A stretch of DNA of 64,000 nt from Wenjunlia vitaminophila DSM 41686. Its GTDB lineage: Bacteria > Actinomycetota > Actinomycetes > Streptomycetales > Streptomycetaceae. Position 1 is the first letter of the stretch; every line of letters starts with the position of its first letter. The notes below the pieces were generated by a model. That model did no database searches and was not told where the DNA came from. It saw nothing but the letters and a program-made list of their open reading frames with translations. This document shows positions 1 through 7,807 of this stretch, piece after piece. The stretch lies in the NCBI RefSeq assembly GCF_000380165.1, contig NZ_KB904665.1, forward strand, positions 1-64,000, written 5' to 3'. The position numbers were made by a program, and so were the translations under genes.

Positions 1-510
1 CCCGTCCGGCGGGACGGCCGCGGCCTCAGCCAGCTCGCCGAGGAACTGCTTCATGTGGCGGGGGGCGAGGCGGGACGCCCACGGCAGGACCGGCCTCCGC
101 GTCGGCGGCCACGCCTCCACCACCACCTTGCGGACCGCATCCAGCGCGGCCTTGTCCCCACCGGAGCAGGCCGCAGCCAGCTCCCCCAGGAATCCCCCCA
201 GATCCTCAGGGGTCAGGTACCGCGCCCACGGCAGCGTCAGGGGGTAGCCCCCGTTCGGCTCCGGGTCCGCGATGTGCCAAACCGCCCGGTCACACGACGC
301 GGCCAGCGGACACCCGACACAGGTCCAGTAGGCCCGCTCATACGCCCGGCGCCATTCAGCGGCGCTGACCGTGCTGGTCGGGTGCTCGACCTTGTCGTAC
401 AAGTCCCACTTCCCGACGCAGGCCGGCGTGGGCTTCTCCGTGATCCGGGTGCTCGTACCCCACCCCGACTCAGCCCGACTCATCCCCGTCGGGCGCACGG
501 CCATAGTCAT
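1..510 (-). CDS. WhiB-like Fe-S regulator, 3' end beyond window
   Basis: An open frame of 170 codons runs from ATG at 510 to the left edge without a stop, so the C-terminus is missing. Cysteines lie at residues 31, 64, 67 and 73, giving C-x32-C-x2-C-x5-C, the iron-sulfur ligand pattern of the WhiB family (usually C-x about 29-C-x2-C-x5-C). The usual G-[VI]-W-G-G turn after the last Cys is not obvious; the segment there reads WHIADPEPNGG. The visible length already exceeds a typical WhiB (about 80-130 aa), so a C-terminal extension is present. Its ATG overlaps the stop of the upstream small gene (ATGA), implying translational coupling. ATG at 504 is an alternative start. Role inferred: redox-responsive regulator of the mobile element. 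Confidence 0.6.
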   Translation of the reverse strand, partial: MTMAVRPTGMSRAESGWGTSTRITEKPTPACVGKWDLYDKVEHPTSTVSAAEWRRAYERAYWTCVGCPLAASCDRAVWHIADPEPNGGYPLTLPWARYLTPEDLGGFLGELAAACSGGDKAALDAVRKVVVEAWPPTRRPVLPWASRLAPRHMKQFLGELAEAAAVPPDG

Positions 511-632
511 CGCTGACCACCCCCGCGACCTTCCTCGCTCCGCTTGTTGGCCTCCTTCACCTTCCTGCTGAGCTCCGCCCGCTCCTCGTCCGTCAGGGCC
601 GTGGCCCCGATCGGGATACCCTCGTACCGCAT
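507..632 (-). CDS. 41-aa hypothetical protein
   Basis: A 41-residue product (starts MRYEGIPIGATALTDEERAE) with a strong ribosome site (GGAGGAAGG) just before ATG at 632. It has an amphipathic, charged middle (ELSRKVKEANKR) and a Gly/Arg tail, with no domain that I recognise. The stop overlaps the ATG of the WhiB-like gene by four bases, so the two are translated as a unit. A longer in-frame extension to 749 is open but lacks a ribosome site. Such micro-genes are common in actinomycete integrative elements. Confidence 0.55.
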   Translation of the reverse strand: MRYEGIPIGATALTDEERAELSRKVKEANKRSEEGRGGGQR

Positions 633-814
633 GCCTTCCTCCACATCAGGTAGGTGTGCGAAGCCCCAGGCAGCGCGGCAATCGCTGTCTGGGGCGCGTT
701 CGTGCTGAGCCGATCCGGCTCCCCGCGACCCCGCCCGTACGACGCACAAGGGCGCCGGACGGGCGAAGGAGGCAGCCGGCCCCGCCGCTCTGCGCGGCGG
801 GAAGCTTTCCGCGG

Positions 815-937
815 TCAGCCGTCCTGGCGGGGATCTCGTCCCGGCAGGGCGGCTGTAGGCGGAGGGGTGACGCGAAGGGCGTTGCCGCTGTGCCGGTCCA
901 GCACGGGCGGCGCCCAGAGCGTTCGTCGCTGACGCAT
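815..937 (-). CDS. 40-aa Arg/Pro-rich hypothetical protein
   Basis: A short frame (starts MRQRRTLWAPPVLDRHSGNA) with a very good ribosome site, GAGAGGAGATCCGA, directly before ATG at 937. It lies upstream of and co-oriented with the 41-aa gene and the WhiB-like gene, so it may be the first gene of that leftward transcript. No domain is recognised. Support rests on the ribosome site and position only; coding bias cannot be judged at this length. Confidence 0.4.
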   Translation of the reverse strand: MRQRRTLWAPPVLDRHSGNALRVTPPPTAALPGRDPRQDG

Positions 938-1237
938 TCGGATCTCCTCTCGTGTTGGCCTACGGGATGTCGCACTGCAAGGGGGGCCTCGCCCCCACTC
1001 TCCGGCCGTTGCTCGCGGTCGCCGGGCCACCTCGCCAGTACGGGCCGAAACCCTGTTCTGCCTGGCCTTTAGCGGGATTGCAGCGTCCCCGCCCTGTACA
1101 CGTGCAGCCCAAAGAAGGGCCTTCACGCCGCCTCCGCGTTCTCCCGGTGGCGACATGCTCAACATAGGCAACCTGCTTAAGCAGGTCAAGAAGGTTGGGG
1201 AGGTCGCGCAGGTTGAGCAAGTGGGTAGCATGGCGGT
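938..1237. other. Divergent control region of the element
   Basis: This gap of 300 bases separates the leftward micro-genes from the rightward GntR gene. It holds the perfect palindrome listed at 1171-1186, followed by repeated AAGGTTGGGGAGGT / GCAGGTTGAGC-like segments. I see no convincing gene; a reverse frame at 960-1220 is judged spurious. Confidence 0.5.
1171..1186. promoter_or_regulatory. 16-bp perfect palindrome, candidate GntR operator
   Basis: ACCTGCTTAAGCAGGT is a perfect 16-base inverted repeat, 52 bases before the GntR start codon. GntR-family dimers bind such short palindromes and often repress their own gene, as KorSA does on pSAM2. Autoregulation of the 1238-2080 gene is inferred. 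The half-site CCTGC(T/G) recurs loosely nearby (GCAGGT at 1181, GCAGGTTG near 1210). Confidence 0.5.
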
Positions 1238-2080
1238 ATGAGCCTTGACCCGAACGATGAGCGCCCGCCGTACTTGCAGGTCAGCAGCGTGCTGCGCGCC
1301 GAAATCCTCACGAGAAAGTTCGAGCCCGGGAAGCAGTTGCCGTCCGGACCCGAGCTGGCGAAGCGGTTCCAGGTTGCCCGGGGGACGGTGACCCGGGCCC
1401 TCGACATGCTCAGGGACGAAGGGCTGATCGTGACCCGCAAGGGGTCCGGCTCCTTCGTCCGTGAGCGGACTGAACGACCGGTGGGTCTGCGGCCTCACCT
1501 GGAGATGGCGTTCGCCGATCCCCACGTCACGGTCGACTTCGCCGGGTTCAGCAGCGAGACGCTGCACAGCGCGATGCAGGAACCGCTCGACAAGATTCGC
1601 GCTGGCCGACTCCGCCCCGAGTCGATCGAGGTCCGGCTGCTCCTGCCGGACACCACGGCGCCGATGGCGGTGCCGACGCTAGTGGACGGGCTCAAAGACG
1701 ACCCTGCGCTCCGCGACCGAGCCCGGGACATCGCGCTGACGGCTGCCGCTGGCATCCGGCACTCAGTCGAGGTGCTGGCCGAGCTCGGACTGGTCGAGAA
1801 GGCATCGGTGAATGTGAAGGTCTACCGAGCGACATCGCTGTTCAAGCTCTACGTCCTCAACCACCGCGACGTGTTCTTCGGCTTCTACCCGCTGCGCGAA
1901 CGCACGATGGAGGTGGCGAGCGAGTCGCGCACCTTCTTCGACGTCACCGGCAAGGACGCCACCCTCTTCCACCACGCAGCGGGCTCCGACAGCGAGTCCA
2001 TGGGGTCGCAGTACGTCCAGCAGGCCACCAGGTGGTTCGAGAGTATCTGGAACACCATCGCGTACGAGCGTGAGTCATGA
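1238..2080 (+). CDS. GntR-family transcriptional regulator, 280 aa
   Basis: Residues about 10-75 form a GntR winged helix (Y-L-Q-V-x5-R-A-E-I then LPSGPELAKRFQVARGTVTRALDML and a GLIVTRKGSGSFV wing). The 200-residue C-terminal half is not an obvious UTRA or FCD ligand domain and I cannot name it. The protein probably controls element genes from the palindrome 52 bases upstream. Its TGA overlaps the ATG of the HAD phosphatase (ATGA), so the pair is one operon; GntR-HAD pairs of this kind recur in streptomycete accessory DNA. Confidence 0.85.
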   Translation: MSLDPNDERPPYLQVSSVLRAEILTRKFEPGKQLPSGPELAKRFQVARGTVTRALDMLRDEGLIVTRKGSGSFVRERTERPVGLRPHLEMAFADPHVTVDFAGFSSETLHSAMQEPLDKIRAGRLRPESIEVRLLLPDTTAPMAVPTLVDGLKDDPALRDRARDIALTAAAGIRHSVEVLAELGLVEKASVNVKVYRATSLFKLYVLNHRDVFFGFYPLRERTMEVASESRTFFDVTGKDATLFHHAAGSDSESMGSQYVQQATRWFESIWNTIAYERES

Positions 2081-2790
2081 GCATGCCCTCGGAGGGACTG
2101 GCCTCCGTCCTTGCTCCTGTACGGCACGTACTCCTCGACTTCGACGGTCCTGTCTGCTCGGTCTTCGCGGGGGTTCCGGCACCCGAAGTCGCGCGGCGCC
2201 TGGCCGAACAGTTGTCGGGTCCCGACGGTCCGCCTCCCGGGCACGAGGAGTCCGACCCGCTGGCAATGCTTCGGCGGATCGCTGACGAGCGGGACGACCT
2301 AGTGCCACTGGCTGACGAAACGCTGGCACGGCTGGAGATGGAGGCCGTTGATCGGGCCCAGCCGACACCGGGCGGGGTGGCCTTCCTTGAGGCGTGTGCA
2401 GCGAGCGGGCGTGTGGTCTGGATGGTCAGCAACAACGCGACGGTGGCCATCGCACGCTACGTGGACACCCATGGACTCGGCCGACTCATCGCCGGCCAGT
2501 TCGGCCGGGTGAGCGGTCATCCGAGATCCATGAAGCCATCCCCGGAGCTCCTGTTCGCTGCGATGGCGGCAGCCGGGGCAAGACCGGGCGACTGCATCTT
2601 CGTCGGCGATGCGGTGCGAGACATCGAGGCTGCCCACGCCGCTGGCATGGATGCGATCGGGTACGCGAACAAGCCGGGCAAGGACGCGGCACTGACCAGG
2701 GCTGGAGCTGCAGCAGTGGTCACCTCGATGGGCGAGCTGGCCCGGGCGACAGGAGGGGGGAGCTCGGAGTCCTTCGCCTCTCTGCCCTAA
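2077..2790 (+). CDS. HAD-superfamily hydrolase (phosphatase-like), 237 aa
   Basis: All four HAD motifs are visible: motif I LLDFDGPV (nucleophile Asp near residue 23), motif II WMVSNN, motif III Lys in SMKPSP, and motif IV GDAVRDIEAA. An insertion after motif I gives a helical cap. Length and order fit a phosphoglycolate phosphatase/beta-phosphoglucomutase-like enzyme; the substrate cannot be read from sequence. Translation is coupled to the preceding GntR gene by ATGA, which suggests either that its product or substrate is the GntR ligand or that the pair moves as a module. Confidence 0.85.
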   Translation: MSMPSEGLASVLAPVRHVLLDFDGPVCSVFAGVPAPEVARRLAEQLSGPDGPPPGHEESDPLAMLRRIADERDDLVPLADETLARLEMEAVDRAQPTPGGVAFLEACAASGRVVWMVSNNATVAIARYVDTHGLGRLIAGQFGRVSGHPRSMKPSPELLFAAMAAAGARPGDCIFVGDAVRDIEAAHAAGMDAIGYANKPGKDAALTRAGAAAVVTSMGELARATGGGSSESFASLP

Positions 2791-2939
2791 CGACAGTCAT
2801 TGGCAGCGACGACGATGGACTCCGCGGCCCCGAGCCCCGGTAACGTACACCGTTCCGACCGAGAGAAGAGGACGTCGGCCGTCGGCAGTACCGATTCGCT
2901 CACCGCCGGGGGGGCGGAACTCAGCCGGCGGCCTGTTCC

Positions 2940-3239
2940 CTACGAGTCGGCGCCCGGAAGTTCCCCGGACTCTCCGCCCTGCCGCACGGTGACGAACGTG
3001 CCCTTGTTGGGCAGCGTGACCACCAGCCCGCGATCCCGTAGTTCCTGGACTGCCCGCCGCGCGGTGCCCGGGGCAACGCCGTACTGCGTACCCATGTCCC
3101 GCTCGTTCGGCAACCGCGCGCCGTAGGGCAGACGCCCCGCCCTGATCTCGGCTTCGACCGCGTCGGCCACGCGCACGTACACGTACCCGATCTCATCGCT
3201 CACGATCGGGACCGTAGGGCGATGGTCTGCGGTCGGCAT
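2940..3239 (-). CDS. Short GntR-family regulator, 99 aa
   Basis: Almost the whole protein is a GntR winged helix: Y-V-Y-V-R-V-A-D-A-V then LPYGARLPNERDMGTQYGV, the recognition helix APGTARRAVQELRDRG and the wing LPNKGTFVTV. It has no ligand domain, like the short GntR proteins of actinomycete integrative elements. ATG 3239 was chosen because GGAGCT lies nine bases upstream; earlier in-frame codons extend to 3311 without a ribosome site. It is divergent from the 3347-3604 gene and probably controls the shared promoter region. Confidence 0.8.
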   Translation of the reverse strand: MPTADHRPTVPIVSDEIGYVYVRVADAVEAEIRAGRLPYGARLPNERDMGTQYGVAPGTARRAVQELRDRGLVVTLPNKGTFVTVRQGGESGELPGADS

Positions 3240-3346
3240 CGGCAGGTAGCTCCATACAGCCCCATGCAGCGGCCTATAGCGGTAATTTGACGAGAACCCC
3301 TCGGGGGCCACACATCCGGCCCGAGGGTTGTCCAGTCAGGGAGCTG

Positions 3347-3604
3347 ATGAGCATGGGGAAGTCTGCCGGACGCACACCCGATCGAGGGAAGCAACCGAGG
3401 ATGGAGGACTGGCTGCGGTGCGGTGCCACCGTGCTGGACACCGTCACCGGCCAGACCGGGGTGGTGATGTCCGTCGGCCTGTACTCCGGAGACCGGCAGC
3501 TCGAGCCCCCGACCAAGGTGTGGCTCCGTCCGCCTCAAGGGGGCGCGGAGTGGGTGACGCAGGCTGACGACCTGGAGCCAGTCACGCGCGACCAAGCCGG
3601 GTAG
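3347..3604 (+). CDS. 85-aa hypothetical protein
   Basis: ATG 3347 follows CAGGGAGCTG, a good ribosome site. The product is small, hydrophilic and has a central run (W-L-R-C-G-A-T-V-L-D-T-V-T-G-Q-T-G-V-V) that looks like a compact beta barrel (SH3/KOW-like pattern), but I cannot assign a family. It is the last gene of the element before the tRNA-Ser remnant. No integrase is seen on this side. Confidence 0.6.
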   Translation: MSMGKSAGRTPDRGKQPRMEDWLRCGATVLDTVTGQTGVVMSVGLYSGDRQLEPPTKVWLRPPQGGAEWVTQADDLEPVTRDQAG

Positions 3605-3760
3605 ACGACGCCGGCCGTTCTGCCCGACGCCGACCAGGATGCCCTGGTCTCAGTTCTGGTCTCATTCATCGACGGTCGCGGCCGTTCACAGTCGTCCAGA
3701 CGAGCCGATCAAGCCGGTGCCGCACCGGCCGTGAACCGGGCTGTACACTCGCTCACAGAC

Positions 3761-3816
3761 CTCGAAAGCGTGTGAGGGGGCAACTCCTCCGTGGGTTCAA
3801 ATCCCACCGCTACCGC
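3761..3816 (+). repeat. tRNA-Ser 3'-half, candidate attachment site
   Basis: From CTCGAAA (an anticodon loop with CGA) onward the sequence reads as a tRNA-Ser: a variable arm GAGGGGGCAACTCCTC, a T arm GTGGG-TTCAAAT-CCCAC and an acceptor strand CGCTACC plus G. The matching 5' half (it should start GGTAGCG) is absent; the bases before 3761 do not form D or anticodon stems. A 3'-half tRNA copy is the standard scar left by a tyrosine-recombinase integrative element, so this is probably one att site of the element lying to the left. Confidence 0.7.
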
Positions 3817-3830
3817 TTCTCATGTCAGCA

Positions 3831-3857
3831 CCCCGCAGGGCAGGCGCCCTGCGGGGG
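3831..3857. terminator. Strong hairpin terminator
   Basis: A perfect 11-bp stem CCCCGCAGGGC / GCCCTGCGGGG with an AGGC loop, followed by GTCTTGG. It sits 14 bases after the tRNA-Ser remnant, where the original tRNA gene terminator would be, and so belongs to the original chromosomal tRNA locus. Confidence 0.7.
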
Positions 3858-3950
3858 TCTTGGCGTTGGCTCGACTGACGGGCGAATTGGGTCCCTCCTT
3901 CAGCCTATGGACAGATAGACTCACCGCACCGGGGAGCGGGGAGGCAGCGC

Positions 3951-4115
3951 ATGGCACAGGCGAAGAAGGTCACCCTCTACATCCTGATCGTGTTCGTCCT
4001 CTACACGATCATCAGCTCACCGGAGCGTTCAGCCGAACTGGTTCAGATCGGCTTCGAGGGCATCTCCAAGGCCGCCGGGCAGATCGGCGAGTTCATGACC
4101 GAGCTCGTCAACTGA
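3951..4115 (+). CDS. 54-aa single-pass membrane protein
   Basis: ATG 3951 is preceded by GGGGAGGCAGCGC, a strong ribosome site. The product has a short cationic start (MAQAKK), a hydrophobic segment at about residues 7-22 (V-T-L-Y-I-L-I-V-F-V-L-Y-T-I-I) and an amphipathic tail (ELVQIGFEGISKAAGQIGEF), so it is an N-in, single-span small membrane protein. Small proteins of this build are widespread in actinomycetes; function is unknown. It is too short for simple ORF filters. Confidence 0.75.
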   Translation: MAQAKKVTLYILIVFVLYTIISSPERSAELVQIGFEGISKAAGQIGEFMTELVN

Positions 4116-4380
4116 GTCGCGCCACTGATCCCGGCCCGTCGCGGAGCGCGGGGCCGGTGAGGACGGTCCGTCCCTGACGGCCACACCCGGGTCCGGTCTC
4201 CCCTCCTCTCCCCGACCCGGCCGCCGCCTTCCCGACGCCCCTCCCTTCCCGAGCCGGTCCTCGACTCCCGTCAACAACACGTCGCCATAACGGTGCTTGC
4301 ACACAGTCACATGTCTTGTGATGCTATGACCGGTTTTGCCTGATGTGCCGGTCACATGGCGTTGTCTGACGAGAGGTGGC

Positions 4381-5403
4381 ATGTCCGTATCGGCGAGTAC
4401 CGCACCGATCGACCCCGGGGCTGCCACCGTCCAGGCCCGCCCCCGGGAGGCGGTCACCCACGCCCGCACCGATCCCGTCACCGACGCGCACCCGACCACC
4501 GCACCGGTCCGGGGAGCGCCCCCGCGCGCCCCCACCCCCGCCGGGCCGTGTGCCCCTCCCGATCCCGGCGCCGCCCCGGACGTCCCGGCCGCGCCCGCCG
4601 GCGCCGCCCCCGGCCCCCGCCGGCGCCGCCCGCCCAAGAGCAGCACCGTGGACGCCCGGGCACTGACCCGGGTCCTGTTCGAGAAGCTGAGCGGGCTCAC
4701 CCCGGGGACCCCGGAGCACGCCCGGGTGCGCGACGCGCTCATCGAGGTCAACCTGCCACTGGTCCGGTACGCGGCGGCACGCTTCCGCAGCCGCAACGAG
4801 CCCATGGAGGACGTCGTCCAGGTCGGCACGATCGGCCTGATCAACGCCATCGACCGGTTCGACCCGTCGCGCGGGGTGCAGTTCCCCACGTTCGCCATGC
4901 CCACCGTGGTGGGCGAGATCAAGCGGTACTTCCGGGACAACGTCCGCACCGTGCACGTGCCCCGCCGGCTGCACGAACTCTGGGTCCAGGTGAGCGGCGC
5001 CATCGAGGACCTCACGGTGGCCCACGGACGCTCGCCGACGACCGGGGAGATCGCCGACCGGCTGAAGATCGGGGAGGAGGAGGTGCTCTCCTGCCTGGAA
5101 GCGGGACGGGCCTACCACGCCACGTCGCTGGAGGCCGCCCAGGAGGGCGAGGGGTCCCAGGCGCTGCTGGACCGGCTCGGCTACGAGGACCCGGCGCTGG
5201 CCGGTGTCGAACACCGGGACCTCGTCCGGCACCTGCTGGTCCAACTCCCGGAAAGGGAACGAAGGATTCTGCTGCTGCGCTACTTCGGGAACCTGACCCA
5301 GTCCCAGATCAGTGCGGAGCTAGGGGTCTCACAGATGCACGTCTCTCGCCTACTCTCGCGCAGTTTTGCGCGGCTGCGCTCCGCAAATCCCATCGAACCC
5401 TAA
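4381..5403 (+). CDS. SigB/SigF-type RNA polymerase sigma factor, 340 aa
   Basis: Regions 2-4 of a group 3 sigma factor are clear: [28 protein letters not shown] (region 2), [19 protein letters not shown], a region 3 segment, and a region 4 helix-turn-helix ([21 protein letters not shown]). About 90 N-terminal residues are Pro/Ala-rich and poorly conserved. ATG 4381 was chosen for the GAGAGGTGGC ribosome site; an in-frame ATG at 4336 is less likely. Such sigma factors serve osmotic/oxidative stress or development and are held by anti-sigma kinases. A paralogue follows at 5575. Confidence 0.9.
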   Translation: MSVSASTAPIDPGAATVQARPREAVTHARTDPVTDAHPTTAPVRGAPPRAPTPAGPCAPPDPGAAPDVPAAPAGAAPGPRRRRPPKSSTVDARALTRVLFEKLSGLTPGTPEHARVRDALIEVNLPLVRYAAARFRSRNEPMEDVVQVGTIGLINAIDRFDPSRGVQFPTFAMPTVVGEIKRYFRDNVRTVHVPRRLHELWVQVSGAIEDLTVAHGRSPTTGEIADRLKIGEEEVLSCLEAGRAYHATSLEAAQEGEGSQALLDRLGYEDPALAGVEHRDLVRHLLVQLPERERRILLLRYFGNLTQSQISAELGVSQMHVSRLLSRSFARLRSANPIEP

Positions 5404-5487
5404 GCAAACAGGGTGAATTCGGAGTCCGATATTTGTCGATTTGGCGTTACGCAGCGTTGTTGCCCTATGACATGACGCACGAACCGC

Positions 5488-5513
5488 GTTTGACGGGGCT
5501 CAGGCTCCGGTAT
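5488..5513 (+). promoter_or_regulatory. Candidate SigB-type promoter
   Basis: GTTT (5488-5491), a 16-base spacer and CGGTAT (5508-5513) resemble the S. coelicolor SigB consensus GNNT-N14-16-GGGTAY. It lies 61 bases before the second sigma gene, so that gene may be read by its own product or by its upstream paralogue. Confidence 0.4.
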
Positions 5514-5574
5514 TCAGGTTGAGGCAGCTCGATCGCACTACCGTGATCGAGAAGCGACCTCAGGAGGGGGTGGC

Positions 5575-6402
5575 ATGTCCGCACAACTGGGCAGCTCGAC
5601 GATTCCCGCCAGTCGGCCAGCGCCGTCCTACAACAGTGACTCCATCGACACCCGTACCCTGTCCCGGTCCCTGTTCCTGCGGCTCGCCGAACTCACGGAG
5701 GACTGCGCGGAGCGCACCTACGTGCGCGACACGCTGATCGAGCTGAACCTGCCGCTGGTCCGGTACGCGGCGGCACGCTTCCGCAGCCGCAACGAGCCCA
5801 TGGAAGACATCATCCAGGTGGGCACCATCGGCCTGATCAAAGCGATCGACCGGTTCGACGCCGGCCGCGGCGTGGAGTTCCCGACGTTCGCCATGCCCAC
5901 GGTGGTCGGCGAGATCAAGCGGTTCTTCCGGGACACCAGTTGGTCGGTGCGGGTGCCCCGGCGGCTCCAGGAGCTGCGGCTCGCCCTGACCCGGGCCAGC
6001 GACGAGCTGTCCCAGCAGCTCGACCGTTCGCCCACGGTCGCGGAGCTCGCCCAGTGCCTCGGGGTCTCCGAGGAGGACGTGGTGGACGGCCTGGCGGTGG
6101 GCAACGCGTACACCGCCAGCTCCCTGGACTCGCCCCCGCCCGAGGAGGACGGCGAGGGCTCGCTCGCCGACCGGCTCGGCTACGAGGACTCCGCGCTCGA
6201 GGGCGTGGAGTACCGCGAGTCGCTCAAGCCCCTGCTGGCCAGCCTGCCCCCGCGGGAGCGCCGGATCATCATGCTGCGGTTCTTCAGCAACATGACGCAG
6301 TCCCAGATCGGTGAGGAGGTCGGCATCTCGCAGATGCACGTCTCCCGCCTGCTGACCCGGACCCTGGCCCAGTTGCGCGAGGGCCTCATCGCCGAGTCCT
6401 GA
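5575..6402 (+). CDS. SigB/SigF-type RNA polymerase sigma factor, 275 aa
   Basis: The same architecture as its neighbour but with a short N-terminus: region 2 [21 protein letters not shown], region 3, then the region 4 helix-turn-helix [23 protein letters not shown] 5575 has a very strong ribosome site (CAGGAGGGGGTGGC). The coding DNA shares an exact 50-base block with the first sigma gene (4759-4808 and 5755-5804), evidence of duplication or gene conversion. No anti-sigma or anti-anti-sigma gene is adjacent, unlike classical rsbVW-sigB loci. Confidence 0.9.
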   Translation: MSAQLGSSTIPASRPAPSYNSDSIDTRTLSRSLFLRLAELTEDCAERTYVRDTLIELNLPLVRYAAARFRSRNEPMEDIIQVGTIGLIKAIDRFDAGRGVEFPTFAMPTVVGEIKRFFRDTSWSVRVPRRLQELRLALTRASDELSQQLDRSPTVAELAQCLGVSEEDVVDGLAVGNAYTASSLDSPPPEEDGEGSLADRLGYEDSALEGVEYRESLKPLLASLPPRERRIIMLRFFSNMTQSQIGEEVGISQMHVSRLLTRTLAQLREGLIAES

Positions 6403-6445
6403 CCCGGCCCCGCAGGGCGGCGTCGTCCCGGCTCCCCCGACGGGG

Positions 6446-6465
6446 GCCGGTGGTCGCCCACCGGC
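6446..6465. terminator. Hairpin after second sigma gene
   Basis: An 8-bp stem GCCGGTGG / CCACCGGC with a TCGC loop, 43 bases after the sigma stop and in front of the convergent small gene. It has no T-run, as is usual for actinomycete terminators. Confidence 0.45.
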
Positions 6466-6626
6466 TCACGGGGCGTCAGCGCGCTGGCGCCCCTTCGCCG
6501 TGTCAGGTGCCTGCGCCGCGTACCGGCGCGCCGGCCTTAGAACCGGCCCGGGGCCGCGCCGCCACCGGACGGAGCCGGAACCCGGCGCGGCACCGGGCGG
6601 AGCCATTCGGGTGCCGCCCGGACCGG

Positions 6627-6803
6627 CTACTTCAGCGCCATCCACGCCAGAGCGGCGACCGCCACCACGGCGATCACCGCCACGACGGCGATCAGTGTGG
6701 TGCGGTTGTTGGTGCCCGCGGGCTCCGGGGTGTTGGCCCCTTCGTCGACGAACGCCCGGAACATCTGGGTGCTGCCGGCGGGGTCGTGTTCGTTGTCAGC
6801 CAT
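6627..6803 (-). CDS. 58-aa tail-anchored-like membrane protein
   Basis: ATG 6803 begins MADNEHDPAGSTQMFRAFVD; residues about 37-57 form one hydrophobic span (TLIAVVAVIAVVAVAALAWM) ending in Leu-Lys, so it is a C-terminal anchor with a cytosolic acidic head. Earlier in-frame codons reach 6836 but overlap the presumed promoter region of the divergent aldo/keto reductase. Small proteins of this form are conserved next to diverse genes in actinomycetes; function is unknown. Confidence 0.65.
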   Translation of the reverse strand: MADNEHDPAGSTQMFRAFVDEGANTPEPAGTNNRTTLIAVVAVIAVVAVAALAWMALK

Positions 6804-6871
6804 GGGACGGGACTCTAACGAATGCGCGCGGACCACGGAACATCGAACTCCCCCGTCTCGTTGCCCCGGAC

Positions 6872-7807
6872 ATGAGACAGCTCGGCACTTCGGATCTCAA
6901 CGTCTACCCCCTCGCCCTGGGCGGCAACGTCTTCGGCTGGACCGCGGACGAACGGCAGTCCTTCGCCGTCCTCGACGCCTACACCGACGCGGGCGGGAAC
7001 CTGATCGACACCGCGGACGTGTACTCCGCCTGGGTGGAGGGCAACTCCGGCGGTGAGTCAGAGCAGATCATCGGACGGTGGCTGGCCTCCCGCGGCAACC
7101 GTGACTCGGTCGTGGTGGCCACCAAGCTCGGTGCCTTCCCGGGCCTGCGGGGCCTGTCCGCGGCAACGGTCAAGCGCGCGGCGGAGGAGTCGCTGCGCCG
7201 CCTCGGCACGGACCGCATCGACCTCTACTACGCGCACTACGACGACCCGGACACCCCGGTGGAGGAGACGCTCTCCGCGTTCGGCGAGCTGATCCAGGAG
7301 GGCAAGGTCCGGCACGTCGCGGCCTCCAACTTCACCGGTGCCCGGCTGGCCGAGGCCCTGGCCGTCGCCGACCGGGAAGGCCTGCCCCGGTACGTCGCCG
7401 TCCAGCCGCACTACAACCTGGTCTTCCGCGAGGAGTACGAGCAGGGCGAGCGCGCCGTGGTCGAGGCGAACGGCCTCGGCACGCTTCCCTACTACGCCCT
7501 GGCCTCCGGGTTCCTCACCGGCAAGTACCGGCCGGGCTCCGCCGTGGAGAGCCCCCGTGCGGCCCGGGCGGCGGAGTACCTGGCGTCGCCCCGCGGACCG
7601 CGGGTGCTGGCCGCGCTCGACGAGGTGGCCGCCCGGCACGAGGCCGAGGTCGCCACGGTGGCGTTGGCCTGGCTGGCGGCACAGCCGACCGTGGTGGCAC
7701 CCATCGCCAGCGCCCGCACCCCGGAACAGCTCGCGCCGCTGCTGGCGTCCGCCGAGCTGCGGCTGACCCAGGACGACCTCTCGCTGCTGGGCGACGCCTC
7801 GGCCTGA
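6872..7807 (+). CDS. Aldo/keto reductase, 311 aa
   Basis: NAD(P)H-dependent carbonyl reductase of the aldo/keto reductase (beta/alpha)8-barrel superfamily. The catalytic tetrad is visible: Asp and Tyr in LIDTADVYSAW, Lys in VVATKLG and His in YYAHYDDPDTP; the cofactor end reads PIASARTPEQL. The start at ATG 6872 (MRQLGTSDLNVYPLALGGN) matches the family N-terminus; an upstream open extension to 6500 is not coding-like. No ribosome site precedes it, so it may be leaderless. Substrate unknown. Confidence 0.9.
   Translation: MRQLGTSDLNVYPLALGGNVFGWTADERQSFAVLDAYTDAGGNLIDTADVYSAWVEGNSGGESEQIIGRWLASRGNRDSVVVATKLGAFPGLRGLSAATVKRAAEESLRRLGTDRIDLYYAHYDDPDTPVEETLSAFGELIQEGKVRHVAASNFTGARLAEALAVADREGLPRYVAVQPHYNLVFREEYEQGERAVVEANGLGTLPYYALASGFLTGKYRPGSAVESPRAARAAEYLASPRGPRVLAALDEVAARHEAEVATVALAWLAAQPTVVAPIASARTPEQLAPLLASAELRLTQDDLSLLGDASA

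Larger units (their letters stand above)
3605..3950. other. Element/chromosome junction
   Basis: No gene lies here. The stretch contains the tRNA-Ser 3'-half (3761-3816) and a strong hairpin (3831-3857), listed separately. A short inverted pair CTCAC(3752-3756)/GTGAG(3771-3775) brackets the anticodon-loop sequence. Left of it the codon use and gene content are of accessory type; right of it conserved actinomycete genes begin. Confidence 0.6.

Noticed and set aside
960-1220. Reverse frame starting in the GntR operator region (LNLRDLPNLLDLLKQV...)
   Set aside because: It starts with TTG without a ribosome site, its Leu/Asp start mirrors the palindromic DNA, and the rest is Arg/Gly-rich shadow sequence.
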